Position numbers and translations under genes: made by a program. Below the pieces are notes generated by a model. That model saw nothing but the letters and a program-made list of their open reading frames with translations, was not told the DNA's origin and did not search any database. This document shows, piece by piece, positions 21,321-30,516 of a stretch of DNA of 61,555 bases (the stretch's first letter is position 1; the number at the start of each line of letters is the position of its first letter). The stretch is taken from assembly GCA_021324675.1 (NCBI GenBank), contig JAJPIR010000312.1, forward strand, positions 1 through 61,555, given 5' to 3'. Origin of the DNA: Actinomycetota bacterium (GTDB lineage: Bacteria; Actinomycetota; Actinomycetes; Mycobacteriales; Pseudonocardiaceae).

Positions 21321-22175
21321 CTACTGCCCGGGCAGCCCGGGCAGCGGCTCGTTTTTCCAGAGCTTGCGCAGCTGCGGCGCCTCTTCGTTGAGGTTGACGT
21401 TATAGGTCCCGCAGCCGGCTCCCCCGTAGCCGATGTAGTTGCCGCGAGCATCACGCCGCCCGCCGGCCATCACCGTGCCGATCCCATGATGAGCAATCAT
21501 GCTGCGAACCCCCGCGGTGATGTTGGCCACCGGATCGGTGATCGACCGGTCGGCCAGGCTGGGCAGCACGCACGCCTTGAAGGTGCTGGGGATGGTCTGC
21601 ATGAGGCCCTGGGACGGGGTACCCGCTGCAGCGTTGCTGTCCCAGGTGTTGATCGCGTTGGGATTACCGCCGGACTCGTGCATGATGATCGACTTGACAC
21701 CCTCGGCCAGGGCCTGGGGCAAACCCATCAGGCCGAGGGCCTTGGCGATCCAACCGTCCAAACTGTGGTTGTTGCCAGCCTGGTAGGGCTGCCCGAGCCG
21801 GTTTTGCACCGCCGCCTGGTAGGCGGCCGCCCGGGCGGCCGCGTCAGCCCGGTCAACGGCGCGGCGCAGCGCGGGCAACTCCGGCGCGGTTTCCCGGGCC
21901 GCGGGAACCTGCATGACCTCGGGCTCGAGCGATGGAGCGGTCAGTGCTGCCGGGGCGATATCCGCGACCTGCTCGGTGGCATCTGACGTGGTGGTATGCA
22001 CCGCATGACCAGCCACCGCCATAGCGCCCGCGGCAACAGCTGCGGTCACCGCCCGACCACGCAATGCCGGGCCTGGCCTGGGCATGCGGTGCGCACCGCG
22101 GGATCCGGGCGCAGCGGGCAGCGGGGGAACGAACTGGGAATGTTGACGACCGCGGGTGGAGCGGTGACGCGCCAA
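21321..22175 (-). CDS. Secreted lytic transglycosylase (SLT domain)
   Basis: 284 residues from a TTG start, after GAAAGGG. A basic N-terminus (about 1-40) precedes a hydrophobic segment (AVTAAVAAGAMAVAGHAV), a signal anchor or signal peptide. A linker with an Ala-rich helix follows, then an SLT/lysozyme-like domain (about 145-265) with the catalytic Glu in IIMHESGGNPNAIN and the SQGLMQTIPSTF motif. It would cleave peptidoglycan glycan strands outside the membrane. The 255 bp upstream shows no riboswitch that I could confirm. Confidence 0.9.
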   Translation of the reverse strand: MARHRSTRGRQHSQFVPPLPAAPGSRGAHRMPRPGPALRGRAVTAAVAAGAMAVAGHAVHTTTSDATEQVADIAPAALTAPSLEPEVMQVPAARETAPELPALRRAVDRADAAARAAAYQAAVQNRLGQPYQAGNNHSLDGWIAKALGLMGLPQALAEGVKSIIMHESGGNPNAINTWDSNAAAGTPSQGLMQTIPSTFKACVLPSLADRSITDPVANITAGVRSMIAHHGIGTVMAGGRRDARGNYIGYGGAGCGTYNVNLNEEAPQLRKLWKNEPLPGLPGQ

Positions 22176-22433
22176 CTGTTGATCCCTTTCACACCGGGGA
22201 CCTGGTGCGGACGGCTGCCCGCGGCCAGATCGTGATCTGCGACGGGCGGAAAGTTAACGGCCAGCCACAACTGCGGCAAACCCCGAAAACGTGTCAGCGC
22301 GGGGTATGCGCCAGGTGTGCCGGCAAGAGCGGCGAGCGGTCAGTAATTGACCCGCTGGCGCTGGCAGTGCCTGACCGTCCAGCGCGCAGCGGTGCAACTA
22401 CGTCGGCGTGGTGATCAGGCTGGCAGGTGAGGC

Positions 22434-22701
22434 TTACCGGCGATGAGCCGCACGGTGAAGCCATGTGCGTGGGTATCGAAGGTGACCAGGTTGCACAGCT
22501 GGTGGGCCATCCAGAAGATCCTCCGCCAGCGTCTGGAGATCATCCGGGAGCGACGTAATACACCCGCTGATCCAGCGCCAGGCCCTCGGCCAGGAATTCT
22601 CGAGCACCGATCCGGAAGTCCTCTGGATTGCTATACACCCGGTACATGTGATCCTGCGCACCGAGACCCCGCGCAGTCTCAATTACCCCAGAGATGTGCA
22701 T
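22434..22701 (-). pseudogene. MEDS-domain gene remnant (frameshifted)
   Basis: From ATG 22701 a 53-residue frame reads ...DHMYRVYSNPEDFRIG followed by AREFLAEGLALDQRVYYVAPG, then TGA at 22540. This matches the start of MEDS (DcmR-sensory) domains, which usually read DHxCWxYxxPxEFRxRAxEFLxxGLxxGxRVxYV. After the stop, the adjacent frame continues with DDLQTLAEDLLDG, a plausible continuation, so one frameshift near 22545 broke the gene. The rest of the domain is too short and diverged to follow. MEDS proteins in actinobacteria usually feed anti-sigma/STAS signalling. Confidence 0.6.
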
Positions 22702-22827
22702 CCTGCGGGCGGTACCGTACTAGTCGGTGTCACTCATCCGGTTGCACGCCGAATCGCGACCACGATATGTGTATTGCTAGCCGGGGAGAGTCTCGCCGCC
22801 AATAGGTGCGAGCACCTCACCTCACCC

Positions 22828-23352
22828 GTGTAGTAGCTGGACAGCCGCTGAGCTGCGAAGAACACGTAACTCGGCGCGATCTCATCGGGATGCGCGGCGC
22901 GACCCCTCGGTACCTGCTGGCCGAACGATCCGGCTTTTCTGGCGGGAAGGGATGATCGCGGCACCGTCAGGCAGATACTGCAATGCGGCTTTCGTCGTCC
23001 AGAAATGACTGTAGATGTTCGCCTTGAAGGTGTAATCGAATGGCTCGGAGCTCAGCTCTTCCAGTGACTTCGCCGGAGTCCGGGTCCCGACGTGGTTGAC
23101 CAGGATGTCCAGGCCGCCCAACTCCTCCACGGTCCGCTCGACGATCTGCGTCGCATGCTGCTCGTCGGCAAGCTCGCCGGGCAGCAGCACCGCACGCCGT
23201 CCGGCTGCGGCGACCAGATTGGCGGTGTGCCGGGCATCCTCGTGCTCGCACAGGTAAGCGATCGCGACGTCTGCGCCTTCCTTGGCGAACGCCACCGCGA
23301 CCGCCCGGCCGATCCCGGAATCGCCACCGGTGATCAAGGCCCGCTTGCCCAC
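22828..23352 (-). pseudogene. Short-chain dehydrogenase remnant
   Basis: The frame begins without a start codon at GKRALITGGDSGIGRAVA (NAD-binding TGGxxGIG) and runs through LDILVNHVG to PDGAAIIPS. It then shifts frame and picks up GQQVPRGRAAHPDEIAPSYVFFA and YYTGEV, the C-terminal signature of the family. About 65 residues in between, including the catalytic YxxxK, are missing. The N-terminal 35-40 residues expected before GKRAL are also absent: the inverted-repeat element at 23355 sits exactly there. This is a decayed oxidoreductase of the YghA/general-stress SDR type. Confidence 0.8.
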
Positions 23353-23354
23353 CC

Positions 23355-23416
23355 GCAGTCTGGATGCAGACTGCTGTTTTAGCGGGCCCCTAAACAGCAG
23401 TCTGCATCCAGACTGC
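23355..23416. repeat. Nested inverted-repeat element, copy 1
   Basis: Two 20-bp arms, GCAGTCTGGATGCAGACTGC and its exact reverse complement, lie 22 bp apart. The pairing extends inward through CTGTTTTAG/CTAAACAG. Each arm is itself an interrupted palindrome (CAGTCT/AGACTG). It begins 22 bp after the marP stop and replaces the 5' end of the SDR remnant. Two further copies occur at 56231 and 58191. Confidence 0.9.
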
Positions 23417-23437
23417 AGGTAAAAGGGGCGCAGGCGG

Positions 23438-24622
23438 TCAGGAGGCACACGAGCCGGTAGAGACCTCGACGTTGCGGCTCGCTGCGGCGGCCACGTCATC
23501 AGCGATCTCGTCGTCGGCGAGCACGAACCCGGTCTCATCGTTGTCCACGGCCGCGCCGAACACCAGCCCGAGCACCTGGCCGGATCCGTCGAGCAACGGA
23601 CCACCCGAGTTCCCACTGCGCACCACGGCGCGCACGGTATAGACGTTGCGGACCACGGTGGAGGCGTTGTAGATGTCGGGACCGCGCAGGTGAATGCGGT
23701 CACGCACCCGGGCGGCGGAGGCGGTGTAGGGGCCGTCCAGCGGGTAGCCGAGGACCAGCCCGCTGGCCCCGGAGACAGCCGGCTTGGCGGCCAGCTGCAA
23801 CACGGGCGCATGTAGTCCGGGCACCTTGAGGACCGCGACATCGGTCTCCGGGTCGTAGAGCACCACCGTGGCGTCCAGCGTCCCGTCCGCTGTCTCCACC
23901 TGGACCCGGTCGGTGCCGGCGACGACGTGCGCATTGGTGATCACCCGTTGGGGCGCGATGACGAACGCGGTACCTTCCAGCGCCCTGGAACACGATCTTG
24001 CGCGTCCCCGCACCTTCAGCACGCTGGACCGGGCCTGCCGCACCACGGGGCTGTTGAGCAGCACCGGGTCGGCTGGCCCGACATCGGTGATCGGCGTCGG
24101 CGAAAACGGCGCGAGCACGTCGGGGAAACCGGAGACGTCCAGCAGCCGGGTCAGCTCGGAGGGCAGCTGGCGCAGGACGTTGGGCATCATTGTGTCGACG
24201 ATCCGGAGCACTGACGAGTCCCGCACCGCTCCGGTCAGCCCGGTGTAAGCAGATGATTTGGTCAGCGGCAAGGCGACTAGCCAGGCCACCACCAAAGCGG
24301 CCATGCCCTGTACTACGGCGCCCAGGAAGGTATCCACCTGGCGCACCGCATCGGCGTCGATCCGCCGCTGCACCGCCCGCCCGAGCAACACGCCCAACGT
24401 CTCGCCCAGCGCCACCAGCACGATCACGATCGACACGCCGAGCGCGACCCTGACCTCCGGGCTCTCGTAGCCGGCGATCAGTGACGGCGCGATGCGCACG
24501 CCGATCACAGCACCGGCGAGCACCCCGATGAACGACGCTGCGGCAGCCACCATGCCCTGCCGGGCGCCGGAGATTCCGGCCAGCAAGGCCAGCACCAGCA
24601 CCAGCACGTCCACCCAGTTCAC
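23438..24622 (-). CDS. marP: MarP-like membrane serine protease (CvpA + trypsin domains)
   Basis: 394 residues from the GTG at 24622, whose GTGA overlaps the NUDIX stop. An N-terminal CvpA-like domain with four predicted membrane helices (about 1-150) is followed by a chymotrypsin-fold protease facing outside. The triad is His in TNAHVVAG, Asp in DVAVLKV and Ser in GNSGGPL. In mycobacteria MarP (Rv3671c) is needed for acid resistance and cell-wall hydrolase processing. Gene order marP-NUDIX-TlpA-nth is the same here as in mycobacteria, which supports orthology. An inverted repeat 22 bp after the stop could serve as its terminator. Confidence 0.92.
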   Translation of the reverse strand: MNWVDVLVLVLALLAGISGARQGMVAAAASFIGVLAGAVIGVRIAPSLIAGYESPEVRVALGVSIVIVLVALGETLGVLLGRAVQRRIDADAVRQVDTFLGAVVQGMAALVVAWLVALPLTKSSAYTGLTGAVRDSSVLRIVDTMMPNVLRQLPSELTRLLDVSGFPDVLAPFSPTPITDVGPADPVLLNSPVVRQARSSVLKVRGRARSCSRALEGTAFVIAPQRVITNAHVVAGTDRVQVETADGTLDATVVLYDPETDVAVLKVPGLHAPVLQLAAKPAVSGASGLVLGYPLDGPYTASAARVRDRIHLRGPDIYNASTVVRNVYTVRAVVRSGNSGGPLLDGSGQVLGLVFGAAVDNDETGFVLADDEIADDVAAAASRNVEVSTGSCAS

Positions 24623-25338
24623 CGGATCACCTCGGTCCGCTCGGCCAACCGCCACGCAGCTTCCAGGTCGTACTCAGCCGCCGGCTCCCAAGGTCGCGCC
24701 CAGCCGCCCAATGTCAGCAGGGCAGCCAGCAACCGGCCGGTGAACCCCCAGGCCAGCATTCCAGGTAGCGCGAACGCGGGATACGGGCAGCCACTGGGAC
24801 CGCGCACGATCAGCCGGTTGGCGGGATCCGCAAGCACCCGCACCAAGACCCGGGCGACCGCGACGGTCTCCCGGTAGTCCACCGGGGCCACCGGTCCGGG
24901 CCGCTGCCAGTACCCCAGCACGGGCGTGATGAGAAAATCCGACCGCGCCAGGTATAGCTGAGGCAGCACCGCGACCGGCAGCACATCCTCGGCCCGCACC
25001 CCGACTTCCTCACCTGCCTCCCTCAGCGCGGTGGCCACCGGGCCGTCGTCCACCTTGTCGACCGCGCCACCAGGAAAGCAGACCTGGCCTGGGTGTGCAG
25101 ACACCCGTGGGGAACGCCGCTGCAGCAGCACGTCAGGCTCATCAGTGTGCGGATCGGAAGCGAAGAGCACGAGCACAGCGGCGCGCCGTCCAGCCGTCGG
25201 TGGTACCGGGTCCCGGTCTAGATCCTCTGCGACCAGCCCAGCAGTGCGGCTGACCAGTGTGGCCAGCCAGCTCGGCAGCGAAGCAGGGTCGACCAGCGGC
25301 CCAGCCAGTAGCGACCCGGAGGTGGATGGCCCGGTCAT
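24619..25338 (-). CDS. NUDIX hydrolase (CoA pyrophosphatase type)
   Basis: 239 residues from the ATG at 25338, which overlaps the TlpA stop by 4 nt. A complete Nudix box occurs: G-G-A-V-D-K then ALREAGEEVG, preceded by SAHPGQVCFPGG, which is typical of CoA/NADH diphosphatases such as the Rv3672c family. It would hydrolyse a nucleoside diphosphate linked to another moiety, in the cytoplasm. The frame is open upstream but that part overlaps other genes. It is coupled at both ends in the marP operon. Confidence 0.92.
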   Translation of the reverse strand: MTGPSTSGSLLAGPLVDPASLPSWLATLVSRTAGLVAEDLDRDPVPPTAGRRAAVLVLFASDPHTDEPDVLLQRRSPRVSAHPGQVCFPGGAVDKVDDGPVATALREAGEEVGVRAEDVLPVAVLPQLYLARSDFLITPVLGYWQRPGPVAPVDYRETVAVARVLVRVLADPANRLIVRGPSGCPYPAFALPGMLAWGFTGRLLAALLTLGGWARPWEPAAEYDLEAAWRLAERTEVIR

Positions 25339-25970
25339 TCGCTGGCTCCGGGGCCGAGATAGCGCGCCACCACGGCACGCACCTGCTCTGGGCTGCGCAT
25401 CACCTCGGGGGGGTTGACCTGGGTGACTTTGCCGTCCGCGGAAACCAGGTAAGTGAGCGGGATAACCGGCGGGGCGTGCAGGACGGCACGCAGCTTGCCG
25501 TCTGGATCGCTCACCGAGGGATAGTGCACGTTGAGGGCAGCCAGCTCCTCCAGCGCGGCATCGGGCAACTGCTGCACCTCGACGCCGAGCACCGTCACCG
25601 CGCCCGGCTCGGCAGCGTAGGCGGCGAGCGCTGGCAATTCCTGCGCGCAGGGTTGGCACAACGGCCCCCACAGGTTGAGCAACGCGGCCCGGCCGGCTAA
25701 CGCCACCGCCAGGTCCACCGTGCCGGGCTGGCCAAGGCACGGCAGCACCAGCCCCGCCAGCGGGCTACCTACCGGTCCGGCACTGCCGTGCGCGGCCGGG
25801 CAGGGTTGCAGCGCCGCCCGGGATCGCAACTGATCGATACTCGGCGCTCCGACGACAGCCTCCGTGATCGGCGAGGGCGCCGGCGCCGGGCTCGCCCGGG
25901 GCCACAATGCCACGACCAGCGCTGCGGCCAGCAACGCCACGGCCAGCGCCCACCGCAGCGCATGCTTCAC
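25335..25970 (-). CDS. TlpA-like membrane-anchored thioredoxin-fold protein
   Basis: 211 residues, GTG start overlapping the nth stop. One N-terminal hydrophobic helix (about 5-24) acts as a signal anchor, followed by a Pro-rich linker and a thioredoxin-like domain. The redox motif is WGPLCQPC (CxxC), and a cis-Pro candidate lies in VIPLTYLV. A further Cys pair, PCPAAHG and LPCLGQ, lies before the fold. It probably acts as an extracytoplasmic thiol-disulfide oxidoreductase; the ortholog in mycobacteria is Rv3673c. Confidence 0.9.
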   Translation of the reverse strand: MKHALRWALAVALLAAALVVALWPRASPAPAPSPITEAVVGAPSIDQLRSRAALQPCPAAHGSAGPVGSPLAGLVLPCLGQPGTVDLAVALAGRAALLNLWGPLCQPCAQELPALAAYAAEPGAVTVLGVEVQQLPDAALEELAALNVHYPSVSDPDGKLRAVLHAPPVIPLTYLVSADGKVTQVNPPEVMRSPEQVRAVVARYLGPGASE

Positions 25971-26773
25971 GGGATCGCCTCTGGAGTCTGCACTTTGGTC
26001 ACCGCGCCGGTCGCTAGATCGACCGGCAGCCCGGCCATTGCCAACAGGTGCGGTGTCTCGGGGCCGCGCAGCAGTGCGGCAGCAACCTCCGGTTCAGTGG
26101 GTCCGCTGCCGTACGACGGGCAGTCGGCGGCCACCGGGCACACCCCGCAGGCTGGGCGCCGCGAATGGCATACCCGCCGCCCGTGAAAGATCACCCGGTG
26201 GGACAGCATCGTCCAGTCCCGTTTGGGAATGAGCTGGCCGACCGCCTCCTCGACTTTGACCGGATCCTCGTGGTGGGTCCAGCCCCACCGGCGGACCAGC
26301 CGCCCGAAATGGGTGTCCACCGTGATGCCAGGCACGCCGAACGCATTGCCCAGGATCACGTTGGCGGTCTTGCGCCCGATTCCAGGGAGGGTGACCAGGT
26401 CGCTGAGCCGTGCGGGCACCTCGCCATCGAAGCGCTCGATGAGCGCTGTTCCCAGCCCGATCAACGCCGTGGCCTTGTTCCGGTAGAACCCGGTAGGCCG
26501 GATCAGCTCTTCCAGCTCACTGCGATCAGCCGCCGCGTAGTCAGCTGCGCTGCGGTACCGGTCGAACAGCGCCGGTGTGGTCTCGTTGACCCGCTTATCG
26601 GTGGTTTGCGCCGAAAGGATGGTGGCCACAGTCAGCTCTAGCGGTGTGCGGAAATCCAGTTCGCAGTGCGCATCCGGGTAGGCAAGGGCCAGCACCCGGT
26701 CCATCCGGCGGGCTCGCCGGACCAGCGCAAGGTGACTTTCCGCCGCGAAGGACCGGCGCGACCGAGCTGACAC
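25967..26773 (-). CDS. nth: Endonuclease III (DNA glycosylase/AP lyase)
   Basis: 268 residues. The helix-hairpin-helix [14 protein letters not shown] carries the catalytic Lys and VDTHFGRL the catalytic Asp. The 4Fe-4S cluster motif C-x6-C-x2-C-x5-C is complete ([17 protein letters not shown]). It removes oxidised pyrimidines in base-excision repair. A C-terminal extension of about 45 residues follows the cluster. It heads the nth-TlpA-NUDIX-marP operon with 4-nt overlaps throughout. Confidence 0.96.
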   Translation of the reverse strand: MSARSRRSFAAESHLALVRRARRMDRVLALAYPDAHCELDFRTPLELTVATILSAQTTDKRVNETTPALFDRYRSAADYAAADRSELEELIRPTGFYRNKATALIGLGTALIERFDGEVPARLSDLVTLPGIGRKTANVILGNAFGVPGITVDTHFGRLVRRWGWTHHEDPVKVEEAVGQLIPKRDWTMLSHRVIFHGRRVCHSRRPACGVCPVAADCPSYGSGPTEPEVAAALLRGPETPHLLAMAGLPVDLATGAVTKVQTPEAIP

Positions 26774-26899
26774 CCCTTAAGACTACGGATCTGGGGCCAG
26801 ACCCCGTCGCGCAGCCTGGCTACGGAGATCGGGCAGCTGCAACTGTCAGCGACACGCCCAACACCGACCCCCGCGCGCACGCCGGCCACGCAATAGGGA

Positions 26900-27187
26900 A
26901 TGATGCGCCGCACCATGACCATCTGGTTCGTTGCCGCCATCCCTGCCTTGATCATGTTCTTCGCGCTCGCGATGGAGCGGCTGGAGCACCGGCTGCGCTA
27001 CCTCGCTGCTCGGGAGAACCTCGCGGTGCAAGAAAACGAGGTTGAAGAGTTCCTCCAGGCGGCGCGCCCGGACGAAGTGCGAGCGCTGTTTCGCAGTGGT
27101 ATCACGGGCGCGCTGGAACTGTTCCGACGGCGCCGGTCACGCCGCAGCCCGCTAATCCGGTCACGCCGCGTCGAGCAACAGTCCTAG
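26900..27187 (+). CDS. Small single-pass membrane protein upstream of crp (Rv3675-like)
   Basis: 95 residues. One N-terminal membrane helix (about 7-25, IWFVAAIPALIMFFALAM) is followed by a charged, probably helical cytoplasmic part and an Arg-rich tail (RRRRSRRSPLIRSRR). Similar short membrane proteins lie between nth and crp in related actinobacteria. I know no function. It is divergent from nth and lies 69 bp upstream of crp on the same strand, so cotranscription is possible. Confidence 0.7.
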   Translation: MMRRTMTIWFVAAIPALIMFFALAMERLEHRLRYLAARENLAVQENEVEEFLQAARPDEVRALFRSGITGALELFRRRRSRRSPLIRSRRVEQQS

Positions 27188-27256
27188 ACTCACCGTAGGT
27201 GATCGGGTAGATCCCTTAACGGCGGGTGAGTCCGCCGGGATCAGCTGGAGGACGCG

Positions 27257-27931
27257 GTGAACGACGCCCTGGCCCGGGCCGGCATCTTTCAGGGTGTCGA
27301 TCCGTCGGCAGTTCAGGATTTGAGAACCGCCCTGGAGCCGGTCAGTTTCCCTCGCGCGCATGTCATCTTTGCCGAGGGGGAGCTGGGTGACCGGCTCTAC
27401 ATCATCGTGTCCGGCAAGGTCAAGATCGGGCGTAAGTCGCCCGACGGCAGGGAGAACCTGCTTGCCGTGTTCGGCCCTTCAGACATGTTCGGCGAGCTTT
27501 CGATCTTCGATCCGGGACCCCGCACCTCGACGGCCACCACAGTTACCGAAGTGCAGGCCGTCACCATGGATCGCACCGCGTTGCGGGAGTGGATTGCTAA
27601 GCGGCCGGAGATCGCCGAGCAGCTGCTCCGGGTGATCGCGCGGCGGCTGCGCCGCACCAACAACATGCTCGCCGACCTGATCTTCACCGACGTGCCAGGG
27701 CGGGTGGCCAAGGCGCTGCTGCAGCTTGCGCACGATTTCGGTACCCAGGAGGGCGGCATGCTGCGGGTGACCCACGATCTCACCCAGGAGGAGATCGCTC
27801 AGCTCGTCGGTGCTTCCCGGGAAACGGTCAACAAGGCGCTCGCCGATTTCGCTCAGCGCGGCTGGCTGCGCCTGGAAGGCAAGAGCGTGCTCATCCTGGA
27901 ACCTCAGCGCCTCGTCCGCCGCGCCCGCTAA
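27257..27931 (+). CDS. crp: Crp/GlxR-family cAMP-responsive transcription regulator
   Basis: 224 residues from a GTG with a GGAGGA Shine-Dalgarno. The cyclic-nucleotide-binding domain has [18 protein letters not shown], with the Glu-Leu-Ser and Arg-Thr residues that hold cAMP. The C-terminal winged helix contains [24 protein letters not shown]. It corresponds to Rv3676/GlxR, a global regulator of carbon and respiratory genes. Neighbouring gene order is conserved with mycobacteria. Confidence 0.95.
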   Translation: MNDALARAGIFQGVDPSAVQDLRTALEPVSFPRAHVIFAEGELGDRLYIIVSGKVKIGRKSPDGRENLLAVFGPSDMFGELSIFDPGPRTSTATTVTEVQAVTMDRTALREWIAKRPEIAEQLLRVIARRLRRTNNMLADLIFTDVPGRVAKALLQLAHDFGTQEGGMLRVTHDLTQEEIAQLVGASRETVNKALADFAQRGWLRLEGKSVLILEPQRLVRRAR

Positions 27932-28014
27932 GTTTGTAGCCCTTCACGTACCGCCAACCGGGGGCATGGCTGCTGCTAATAGCTACCAACCCGCACCGCG
28001 GCGCGCGTTGCCCG

Positions 28015-28467
28015 TCAGACCTCGACGACCAGTTCGATTTCCACTGGTGCACCCAGCGGCAACTCAGCGACCCCAACCGCCGATCGGGCGTGCCTACCCG
28101 CCTGACCGAATATCTTGCCGAGCAGTTCGGATGCCCCGTTGAGCACCGCGGGCTGCGCGGTGAAGCCGGGTGCCGAAGCCACGTAACCCACCACCTTCAC
28201 CACCCGAACCACCGCGTCGAGACCGACCAGATCGTGCACCACGGCCAGCGCGTTGAGCACACACGTTTCAGCCAACCGCTGACCCTGGGCGGTGTCGATC
28301 TCGGCGCCGAGCTTGCCGGTAGCCGCCATCGCCCCACCAACCAGCGGGAGTTGACCAGCGGTGAAGACGAACGACCCGGTGCGGACGGCAGGCACGTACG
28401 CCCCAGCCGGGGTCGCTACCGGCGGCAACACCAGGCCGAGCTCTGACAGCCGCGCCAAGGCGCTCAC
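28015..28467 (-). CDS. RidA/YjgF-family enamine deaminase
   Basis: 150 residues. The GTG start overlaps the DUF4177 stop (GTGA). The Rid fold is seen in SFVFTAGQLPL near residue 35 and in the C-terminal GRHARSAVGVAELPLGAPVEIE, which contains the Arg expected to bind the substrate carboxylate. Family members hydrolyse reactive enamine/imine intermediates such as 2-aminoacrylate. The gene corresponds to Rv3678c in the conserved block. It is convergent with crp. Confidence 0.88.
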   Translation of the reverse strand: MSALARLSELGLVLPPVATPAGAYVPAVRTGSFVFTAGQLPLVGGAMAATGKLGAEIDTAQGQRLAETCVLNALAVVHDLVGLDAVVRVVKVVGYVASAPGFTAQPAVLNGASELLGKIFGQAGRHARSAVGVAELPLGAPVEIELVVEV

Positions 28468-28619
28468 TGCTTGGGGCGCTTGAGGTAAGCCACCAGCTGC
28501 TCGCCGGTCGGACCCGGCATCACGGTGACCAGCTCCCAGCCGTCAGCACCCCATTGATCGAGGATCTGCTTCGTGGCATGGGTCAACAGCGGCACCGTCG
28601 CGTATTCCCAGGTGGTCAT
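28464..28619 (-). CDS. DUF4177-family small protein
   Basis: 51 residues: MTTWEYATVPLL, then a helix containing ILDQWGADGWELVTVMPG and a C-terminal strand VAYLKRPK. This is the compact DUF4177 pattern (WEYxxxP...LNxxGxxGWELVxV). Function is unknown. It is coupled to ridA by a GTGA overlap, as in mycobacteria (Rv3678A-Rv3678c). Only 28 bp separate its start from the start of the divergent recombinase, which marks the left edge of the island. Confidence 0.88.
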   Translation of the reverse strand: MTTWEYATVPLLTHATKQILDQWGADGWELVTVMPGPTGEQLVAYLKRPKQ

Positions 28620-28647
28620 GCGGGCACGCTATCACATGATTGTTACT

Positions 28648-30075
28648 ATGCCACACGTGACACGGGCACGGGCGATCATATATACCCGCCGGTCGTTGGA
28701 TCGGACCGGCGACGGTCTGGCTGTGGCCCGGCAGGAGCAGGGCTGCCGCAAGCTTTGCGACCAGCGCGATTGGTCGGTGATCGAGACCGTCACCGACAAT
28801 GACGTCGGCGCGTCGAATGGCCAGCCCCGGCCCGGCTTCACCCGAGTGTTGCGCATGATCGACGAGAAGGCCGTTGATGTGGTGGTGGTGTGGGCTGTCG
28901 ACCGTCTCGTGCGCAAGCTGGCTGACTTGGGAGACGTGATTGAGCGTTGCGAGCGCGCTGGAGTGAAGCTCGCCACCGTTAGCGGTGATATTGATCTGAG
29001 CACCGATGCGGGCCGTTTGGTGAGTCGGATCCTGGCATCGGTGGCCCGGGATGAGATGGAGCGTAAGGCTGCCCGGCAGCGCCGCGCGTGCCTGCAGCGG
29101 GCCGAATCCGGGAAACCGAACCCTTGGTCGTGTCGTCCGTTCGGCTATCAGAAAGACAAGATGACCCTGGTGCCGGCTGAGGCCCGCGCGGTCGCCGACG
29201 CCTGTGAGCAACTACTAGCCGGGGGGACGCTGCGCGGTATCGCGGCGCAGTGGAATGCCGCCGGTCTCGCGCCGCCGCAAGGCGCGCCAATGTGGATGGG
29301 CCAGACGGTGCGCACGGTGCTGGGCAATCCACGGATCGCTGGGCTGTCCGCTTACCAGGGTGAGATCGTCGGTTCCGGGACGTGGCCGGCGCTGGTCAGT
29401 GAGGAGACGTGGCGCGCGGTGCATGCGGTGCTGGATGATCCGGCCCGGCGTCGCAAGACTCGAGGTGTGCGCTCGCTGCTGGGTGGGCTGGCGCGCTGCT
29501 ACTGTGGCGCACCGGCCTATGGCACGCGTGGTTCCCGGGGGGCTCCCGCCTACCGGTGCCGTGAGATGGCCGGTACCCCAAGGGGAACGGGCGGCCGGGG
29601 GCACGTATGCCGCCTAGCCGGCCCCGTAGACCACTATGTGAGCTCGATCGTCATCGAGCGGTTATCAAGGCCCGATGCGGCCGATTTGCTGATCGACCAC
29701 TCCCGGCCCGATGTCGATGCGCTGCGCAACCAGGCTCAGGTGTTGCGGGAACGGCTCGCGGAGATCGCCCGCGAGTTCGCCGATGATCCCAGCATGCCCG
29801 TGACCATGGTTCGCACCATGACCGAGCGCGTGCAGACCAAGCTCACCGATGTCGAAAATCAGATCGCTGACGCTGGGAGGGTCTCGGTGCTGGGCGGGCT
29901 GATTGGTGCTGAGGATGTGCGCGCTGTGTGGGACGGGTTAGATCTCGACCGGCACCGGGCTGTAATCGACGCGCTGATGAGCATCACCCTGAACTCACCC
30001 GGCAAAGGTAAGCGGGTTTTCGACCCGGCCACGGTGCTGATCACGCCGAAGGGCAGGAAACTTAAGCCCACGTAA
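28648..30075 (+). CDS. Large serine recombinase (phage-type integrase)
   Basis: About 475 residues from ATG 28648 (GTG 28657 or ATG 28636 are alternatives). Resolvase catalytic domain: nucleophile Ser16 in YTRRSLDR, with VWAVDRLVR and VASVARDEMERK downstream. A Recombinase domain follows (KPNPWSCRPFGYQ to about 290), then a zinc-ribbon with Cys in RCYCGAP, YRCRE and HVCRLA, and a coiled coil (about 365-420). All parts of a functional enzyme of the phiC31/TP901 class are present. It would integrate or excise a mobile element between attP and attB. No recognisable excisionase is next to it. Confidence 0.92.
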   Translation: MPHVTRARAIIYTRRSLDRTGDGLAVARQEQGCRKLCDQRDWSVIETVTDNDVGASNGQPRPGFTRVLRMIDEKAVDVVVVWAVDRLVRKLADLGDVIERCERAGVKLATVSGDIDLSTDAGRLVSRILASVARDEMERKAARQRRACLQRAESGKPNPWSCRPFGYQKDKMTLVPAEARAVADACEQLLAGGTLRGIAAQWNAAGLAPPQGAPMWMGQTVRTVLGNPRIAGLSAYQGEIVGSGTWPALVSEETWRAVHAVLDDPARRRKTRGVRSLLGGLARCYCGAPAYGTRGSRGAPAYRCREMAGTPRGTGGRGHVCRLAGPVDHYVSSIVIERLSRPDAADLLIDHSRPDVDALRNQAQVLRERLAEIAREFADDPSMPVTMVRTMTERVQTKLTDVENQIADAGRVSVLGGLIGAEDVRAVWDGLDLDRHRAVIDALMSITLNSPGKGKRVFDPATVLITPKGRKLKPT

Positions 30076-30516
30076 GCGGCATGCGCCCGGCTGACGGACG
30101 CGCACTGGTGGCTGGCTGACGTGATCTTCGTAGGCGTGCGGCACCGGCAATGCCGCCCATTACCTATGACTGCCTGCACCGCCACGGCGTCACCGCAATG
30201 TCCACCGCACCGTGCTTATCGCAACCGCGGCCCAGTTACCCACGGCCCGTGGGCTCCATTGATCAGTATTATCGCCTCGGTGTCCAACTCCGCCCACGCA
30301 GGCAGCTGATCCGGCAAGTTGGCGTGCTGACTATTAACTCCGGTAACGAACTTTTGGACCACCCGTTGGACGCAGTCTTTGAAGCCGGTTTCGCGGCCGG
30401 AGTTTGTGTTTTGGTGGTGGGAGGGCCAGTCTAGTTGTTGGCCTCGGGGTTGAGATCGCGGTAGGCACAACCATCGAAAGCGGATCCAGCCGCCAAGGAC
30501 CCTGCTTGAGGTCGGG
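30076..30516. other. Non-coding stretch with a possible minus-strand coding remnant
   Basis: No complete gene is supported. On the minus strand, 30227-30435 reads FKDCVQRVVQKFVTG followed by LPDQLPAWAELDTEAI and ILINGAHGPW, which looks like the amphipathic C-terminal end of a real protein. It has no start codon of its own and I do not recognise the family. It may be a gene fragment left by the island's assembly. Confidence 0.35.

Noticed and set aside
22176-22430. Possible ydaO/c-di-AMP riboswitch upstream of the transglycosylase gene, as is common for cell-wall hydrolases in actinobacteria.
   Set aside because: I could not fit the conserved ydaO core to the sequence. A covariance-model search would decide.
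28600-28660. Attachment-site candidates for the serine recombinase at the left edge, compared with 35650-35900.
   Set aside because: No shared core longer than chance was visible; the boundaries cannot be set from this window alone.
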